Positions 60,495-64,000 of a stretch of DNA of 64,000 nt are shown here, piece by piece. Source of the DNA: Chitinophaga varians (GTDB lineage: Bacteria; Bacteroidota; Bacteroidia; Chitinophagales; Chitinophagaceae); contig NZ_JABAIA010000003.1 of NCBI RefSeq assembly GCF_012641275.1, forward strand, positions 682,001-746,000, in the 5' to 3' direction. The position numbers and the translations under genes are program-made. Under the pieces are notes generated by a model. That model had not been told where the DNA came from and ran no database searches. It worked only from the letters and a program-made list of their open reading frames with translations. Position 1 is the stretch's first letter. Each line of letters begins with the position of its first letter.

Positions 60495-60511
60495 TTGGCA
60501 CAGACTTTGCA
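60495..60511 (+). promoter_or_regulatory. Sigma-54-type promoter upstream of the OmpA-family gene
   Basis: TTGGCACAGACTTTGCA: GG at 60497-60498 and GC at 60509-60510 with ten bases between, matching the -24/-12 consensus TGGCAC-N5-TTGC. The transcript would start near 60522, leaving a leader of about 90 bases before the ATG at 60612. Confidence 0.55.
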
Positions 60512-60611
60512 AATAGCCAGCCTGTTCTAACAAAGGTACCTTGATTGTTAACAACTTTAGACGTGTTATACATAGAACAGATTAAATAATTTAACCCAAT
60601 ACTAATTGTTT

Positions 60612-62015
60612 ATGAAGATGTTTACGAAATTTGGGAAGTCTGTCATGATGACTTCATCTGTACTTGCATTATCTGGCGTTGCTTTTGCGCAGGACCAGGA
60701 CAGTACCCTGAAAAAAGATCGTGTTGTTCCCTTCAATGGCGTAAAAGATTATCGTACGTGGTCTGTAGGTGCGTGGGGCGGTGGTTCCGCAGCTTTTGGC
60801 CCATTTGGCGGTCCCTACTACTTCAATAATTTCGATTTTAAAAACGTGGGCTTTGTATATGGTGCGTACGTGAAAAAACAAATATTTCACAACTTTGGCC
60901 TGCAGGCAGACTTCATGCGCGGACAGGTGAAAGGCGCTACCAAAGCATCGCAAACATTGACTGATATCAATGGTGCTCCGTTAGCAGGCGGCATCAAATC
61001 GTTCCAGACAGACATTGACTGGTCTGCCTCACTGAGCGGTGTGTTCAGCCTCGGTTCTGTTAACTGGATCAACAAACAGAGTTTTGTGATTCCTTACGTA
61101 TCGGTTGGTGCCGGTGCGATGGCCTTCAAACCTACGGTTACAGCAGCAGACGGCACAGAAACAGCTGTAAAAACAAGCGGTGGCAAATCCACTCATACTG
61201 AAATGTTCATCCCCGTTGGCGTAGGTGCCAAATTTGTAGTGGCCCCGGGCGTAAACATCGACCTGGCCTATAACACAAACTTCGTGAACAGCAAAGTGTT
61301 CGACGGTGTGAACAGCGGTAACAAAGACAAGTTTTCCACTGCTAAACTGGGCCTTGAATTTGCCCTCGGCAGGAAAAGAAAACCACAGCTGGCTGTTGTA
61401 AACCCTGCTGCGCAACTGGCAGAAGATCTGTGGACCAAAAACGCGGCACTGAAAACTTCCCTGGCGGAAAGCGATGCCCGTAATCAGGCTGCCATCGGCC
61501 AGTTGAAAGATGAAATCGACGGCATGAAACGTGATACTGATGGTGACGGCGTTCCTGATTACCTGGACAAATGCCCGAATACTCCTGCCGGTACAAAAGT
61601 AGATGGCGCTGGTTGCCCCCTGCCGGCTCCTGTACAGGTGGTGAAAGAAAAAGTTATCGTAACGGAAGCTGACAGAAAAGTGGTAAAAGATGCGATCGAC
61701 AACCTGGAATTTGATCTGGGTAAAGCCACCATCCGTCCTAACTCTTTCTCCAGCCTTGATAAGGTGGCCAGCCTGCTGGTAGAGAAAAACTTCAGCCTGA
61801 AACTGGCCGGTCATACCGATAACACCGGTTCTGCAGCCACCAACATGCGTCTTTCCAAAGGACGTGCAGAAGCCATCAAATCTTATCTGGTATCCAAAGG
61901 CGCTAACCCTTCCAGGATTGAAGCTACCGGCTACGGCTCTACGCAGCCTATCGCCACCAACAAGACTGCCGAAGGCCGTCAGCAGAACAGAAGAGTGGAA
62001 TTTACTTTGTACTAA
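60612..62015 (+). CDS. OmpA family outer membrane protein with TSP3 repeat
   Basis: A 467-residue envelope protein. After the signal peptide (FGKSVMMTSSVLALSGVAFA) comes an outer-membrane-barrel-like region to about 255, a short coiled linker, a calcium-type thrombospondin-3 repeat (DTDGDGVPDYLDKCPNTPAG) and a C-terminal OmpA peptidoglycan-binding domain (LAGHTDNTGSAATNMRLSKG, then RVEFTLY). It links outer membrane and peptidoglycan. The ATG at 60612 is preferred to a TTG six bases upstream. Confidence 0.93.
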   Translation: MKMFTKFGKSVMMTSSVLALSGVAFAQDQDSTLKKDRVVPFNGVKDYRTWSVGAWGGGSAAFGPFGGPYYFNNFDFKNVGFVYGAYVKKQIFHNFGLQADFMRGQVKGATKASQTLTDINGAPLAGGIKSFQTDIDWSASLSGVFSLGSVNWINKQSFVIPYVSVGAGAMAFKPTVTAADGTETAVKTSGGKSTHTEMFIPVGVGAKFVVAPGVNIDLAYNTNFVNSKVFDGVNSGNKDKFSTAKLGLEFALGRKRKPQLAVVNPAAQLAEDLWTKNAALKTSLAESDARNQAAIGQLKDEIDGMKRDTDGDGVPDYLDKCPNTPAGTKVDGAGCPLPAPVQVVKEKVIVTEADRKVVKDAIDNLEFDLGKATIRPNSFSSLDKVASLLVEKNFSLKLAGHTDNTGSAATNMRLSKGRAEAIKSYLVSKGANPSRIEATGYGSTQPIATNKTAEGRQQNRRVEFTLY

Positions 62016-62054
62016 TCTTCTTATAACATCCATTTTTTAACTTGCCTTCAAAGT

Positions 62055-62088
62055 AAAAAGCTGTTCCTGTTACGGAACAGCTTTTTTT
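62055..62088 (+). terminator. Rho-independent terminator after the OmpA-family gene
   Basis: GCTGTTCC pairs with GGAACAGC (62060-62067, 62074-62081), preceded by five A and followed by seven T. Confidence 0.9.
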
Positions 62089-62262
62089 GTACCTTGTAAA
62101 AAACATCGTTTCCTGCTGCTATGACCATTGCAAGAGATAAACAAGCTTATGCTGTGCTGACCTGTGTGTTGTTTTTAAACCTGCTGCTGGACCTGGGCGC
62201 AGGCGTTAGTAAAGACAGGTCCATATCCTCATCTGACAGAAGAACGCCCCTAGATTGTATAT

Positions 62263-62751
62263 ATGAACAAGTATTTGTTTGCCCTCTTAAGCTTCCTGAT
62301 AGTAGCCCGCTGTGTATCAGCACAAACAATACCCGACACTAATTCCCCGGTTTGGGTAAAATTCGGCGTGATGTCCATGGGCGTACGTGCCACCTATAAA
62401 ATCACTGCTCACGAACTGGTACGCTGCCGGCTGGACACCAACGGTCCTGGTATTGATTCCGCTGTAGTAAAGCAATCAACTGAACAATGGCAGCGAAGCC
62501 GTTTTATCATCGATAGTATTCCTGAACTGTTATTAACCGCCGGCAATACGGCCAGCTGGGGATGTTTGTACTGTCATGACCAGCCCGCCGTGTTAGTAGA
62601 ACTGGGATTTAATAACCGGCCCTCATTATACTACCAGATTGATTCAGATACGAGCGCGCTGCCGGTGCCTGTCCGGAAATACGTGTACGACGTGCTGCTA
62701 CAGACCAGTCGTTTGTTGGCATCCCCGCTTTCTATCCGCAAAAAACTGTAG
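62263..62751 (+). CDS. Hypothetical exported protein
   Basis: A 162-residue protein with a signal peptide (MNKYLFALLSFLIVARCVSA). The mature part contains a CLYCHDQPA stretch and a beta-rich pattern but no recognised domain. The CxxC-H string looks like a c-type haem motif (CxxCH), though it is isolated and the protein lacks other cytochrome features. It converges on the GlxA-type gene. Confidence 0.6.
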   Translation: MNKYLFALLSFLIVARCVSAQTIPDTNSPVWVKFGVMSMGVRATYKITAHELVRCRLDTNGPGIDSAVVKQSTEQWQRSRFIIDSIPELLLTAGNTASWGCLYCHDQPAVLVELGFNNRPSLYYQIDSDTSALPVPVRKYVYDVLLQTSRLLASPLSIRKKL

Positions 62752-62772
62752 CCGGTTTCCGCCGAAAGATTT

Positions 62773-63750
62773 TTAAGTGGCGGATTTGTGTGCATATTTA
62801 TTTTTGTATTCCACAGGCGTCATGCCGGTGATACGCCGGAACACTTCCCGGAAGGTTTGCATGTCTGTATAACCGGTATAGACCATCACTTCCTGTATGG
62901 ACCGTCTTCCGATTTCCAGCTGTGTTTTGGCGCCTTCAATCCTCACGTGTTGCACGTATTCCGCCACGGTATGACGAGTGGCTTTTTTGAAGCGCCTTTC
63001 AAACGTACGGCGGCTCATATTGAACCGAACGGCCAGTTCATCGACGGTGAACTTTTCCCGGTAGTGTTTTTCTATATGGGCCTGTGATGCTCTGATCACA
63101 TCATCGTCATGGTCTTTCAGGCCATGGAAGACAATGAAAGGGGATTGCACGTTTTTGTCCAAATCGACCGCGAAGTACTTCGCTGTATAAATGGCTGTTT
63201 CGCGGCCTGCATATTTTTCCACCAGATGCAGCAGCAGGTTCCAGTAAGCGTTACCGCCGCCGCTGGAGTACAGGCCTTGCTGGTCAGTGATCATCCTTTC
63301 ATCCACCACTTCAATGGCGGGATAGTAGTATTTCAGTTCATTGGCGCAATACCAGTGCGTGGTGCATTGCCTGCCTTTCAATAAACCGGAAAAAGCCAGC
63401 AGGAACACGCCAGATCCCAGGCTGGCCACTTCCGCGCCTTCCTTGTATTGGGAAGCCGCCCAGAGGATGTATTCCCTGTTGAGCATTACGGCGGTGCTCA
63501 TATCGCCGGTAAGCGCCGGAATAATGATCAGGTCCGCGTCGGTAACCGAATCCAGTAATACATCCGGGCGAACAGAGAAAGCGCCGCGTTCATATTGTAC
63601 TTCAGCCGTAAGTCCGGCCAGCTGTATCCCGAAGATGGCAGGCTTTCCTTTTTCTGTCAGGAACTCGTTGACCATATCAAACAAATGCCGGCAGTCGGCG
63701 ATAGACGCCACCAGCGCATTACGGACCGTAAGGATATATATGTTGACCAT
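62773..63750 (-). CDS. GlxA family transcriptional regulator (DJ-1/PfpI domain plus AraC HTH)
   Basis: A 325-residue paralogue of the protein encoded at 15822, matching end to end. The amidotransferase-like half has EVASLGSGVFLLAFSGLLKG, where the paralogue has SLCIG, so the elbow Cys is replaced. The AraC half has FTVDELAVRFNMSRRTFERR and TDMQTFREVFRRITGMTPVE. It diverges from a VOC gene at 63864, which is its likely target. Confidence 0.9.
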   Translation of the reverse strand: MVNIYILTVRNALVASIADCRHLFDMVNEFLTEKGKPAIFGIQLAGLTAEVQYERGAFSVRPDVLLDSVTDADLIIIPALTGDMSTAVMLNREYILWAASQYKEGAEVASLGSGVFLLAFSGLLKGRQCTTHWYCANELKYYYPAIEVVDERMITDQQGLYSSGGGNAYWNLLLHLVEKYAGRETAIYTAKYFAVDLDKNVQSPFIVFHGLKDHDDDVIRASQAHIEKHYREKFTVDELAVRFNMSRRTFERRFKKATRHTVAEYVQHVRIEGAKTQLEIGRRSIQEVMVYTGYTDMQTFREVFRRITGMTPVEYKNKYAHKSAT

Positions 63751-63833
63751 GCCGCAAAGATAAGTACTGCAAATGACGCAAATGCCTGCCTAAGGTTGTC
63801 GTATTTGCCCTTTAGAGAGATGGTGTTTGGTTT

Positions 63834-63841
63834 TACCTTTG
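63834..63841 (+). promoter_or_regulatory. -7 promoter element for the VOC gene at the right edge
   Basis: TACCTTTG matches TAnnTTTG exactly and lies 22 bases before the ATG at 63864, placing the transcript start about 15 bases upstream of it. Confidence 0.45.
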
Positions 63842-63863
63842 TGTATCATAAAAAGAAAACACC

Positions 63864-64000
63864 ATGCAGGCTATGACCACCTACTTTAATTTCATGGGCA
63901 ACACAGAAGAAGCCATGAACTTCTATAAAACGGTTTTAGGTGGTGAGATCACCTCACTTTCCCGTTTTAGCGATATGCCAGGCTCCGAAAAAATGCCGGC
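63864..64000 (+). CDS. VOC family protein, PhnB-like (3' end outside the window)
   Basis: Only the first 45 codons are present. They read MQAMTTYFNFMGNTEEAMNF and continue YKTVLGGEITSLSRFSDMPG, the typical opening of PhnB/3-demethylubiquinone-methyltransferase-like VOC proteins. The gene runs off the right edge. It diverges from the GlxA-type regulator. Confidence 0.8.
   Translation, partial: MQAMTTYFNFMGNTEEAMNFYKTVLGGEITSLSRFSDMPGSEKMP

Noticed and set aside
61029..62033. A 334-codon open frame on the minus strand
   Set aside because: Antisense to the OmpA-family gene and lacks motifs.
62121..62342. A 73-codon frame between the OmpA-family gene and the hypothetical gene at 62263
   Set aside because: It overlaps the signal-peptide-bearing gene at 62263 in another frame and has no supporting features.
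62575..62580. CxxCH haem-c motif in the hypothetical exported protein
   Set aside because: A single CLYCH in a short protein with no distal ligand pattern or cytochrome neighbours; treated as chance.

Overview
The window reads as chromosome of a Bacteroidota soil bacterium, most likely a Chitinophaga or close relative (family Chitinophagaceae). Supporting signs are a secreted protein with a C-terminal type IX secretion sorting domain, start codons mostly without Shine-Dalgarno sequences, TAnnTTTG-type -7 promoter elements, a chitin-sugar gene pair (nagA plus a GH9 enzyme), and a bacterial terpene synthase next to a cytochrome P450. Base composition looks close to half G+C and even throughout. 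There is no phage, plasmid, insertion sequence, rRNA, tRNA or CRISPR array that I can see.

Layout. 0-4 kb: chloramphenicol acetyltransferase (cut by the left edge), an AraC regulator and a long-chain acyl-CoA ligase. 4-8 kb: nagA and a GH9 enzyme fused to a NodB-type deacetylase. 8-14 kb: a divergent alkyladenine-glycosylase-like gene, an ECF42-type sigma factor with its DGPF partner, small enzymes, and two copies of a palindromic ATTACGA-rich repeat. 14-16 kb: a MocR regulator and a 570-bp array of REP-like palindromes. 16-19 kb: a GlxA-type regulator, phosphoesterase, msrB and a Na+/H+ antiporter. 19.7-27.8 kb: a two-component system followed by an outer-membrane factor, RND pump and adaptor. 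Both transcription units carry the same 11-bp-spaced TTCAAA direct repeat, so the response regulator probably controls the pump.

27.9-29.6 kb: a tightly packed three-gene unit (Hpt protein, membrane coiled-coil protein, double pseudo-receiver) that I do not recognise as a described system. 29.8-36 kb: a MarR/outer-membrane barrel pair, an NTF2-like protein, LysR with a divergent thioredoxin-like gene, and a TPR protein. 36.3-40.4 kb: a P450 and a class I terpene synthase, convergent and overlapping by 7 bp, with the same 14-bp motif upstream of each, then a hybrid histidine kinase. 40.7-49 kb: a MarR/SRPBCC operon with an operator inside its promoter, PhzF, a LytS/LytTR-type two-component pair and small secreted proteins.

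49-54.6 kb: an exported sugar-modifying operon (TIM-barrel isomerase/epimerase and two Gfo/Idh/MocA proteins), then a T9SS jelly-roll lyase-like protein and an SGNH hydrolase. 54.6-64 kb: membrane proteins, an RRM protein, a second MocR regulator, a ferritin-like di-iron protein directly upstream of bioB, an OmpA-family porin behind a sigma-54-like promoter, a second GlxA-type regulator, and a VOC gene cut by the right edge.

All functional calls rest on reading motifs in the translations; no database search was run. Start codons were moved inward where a signal peptide, domain edge or promoter position made that more likely.
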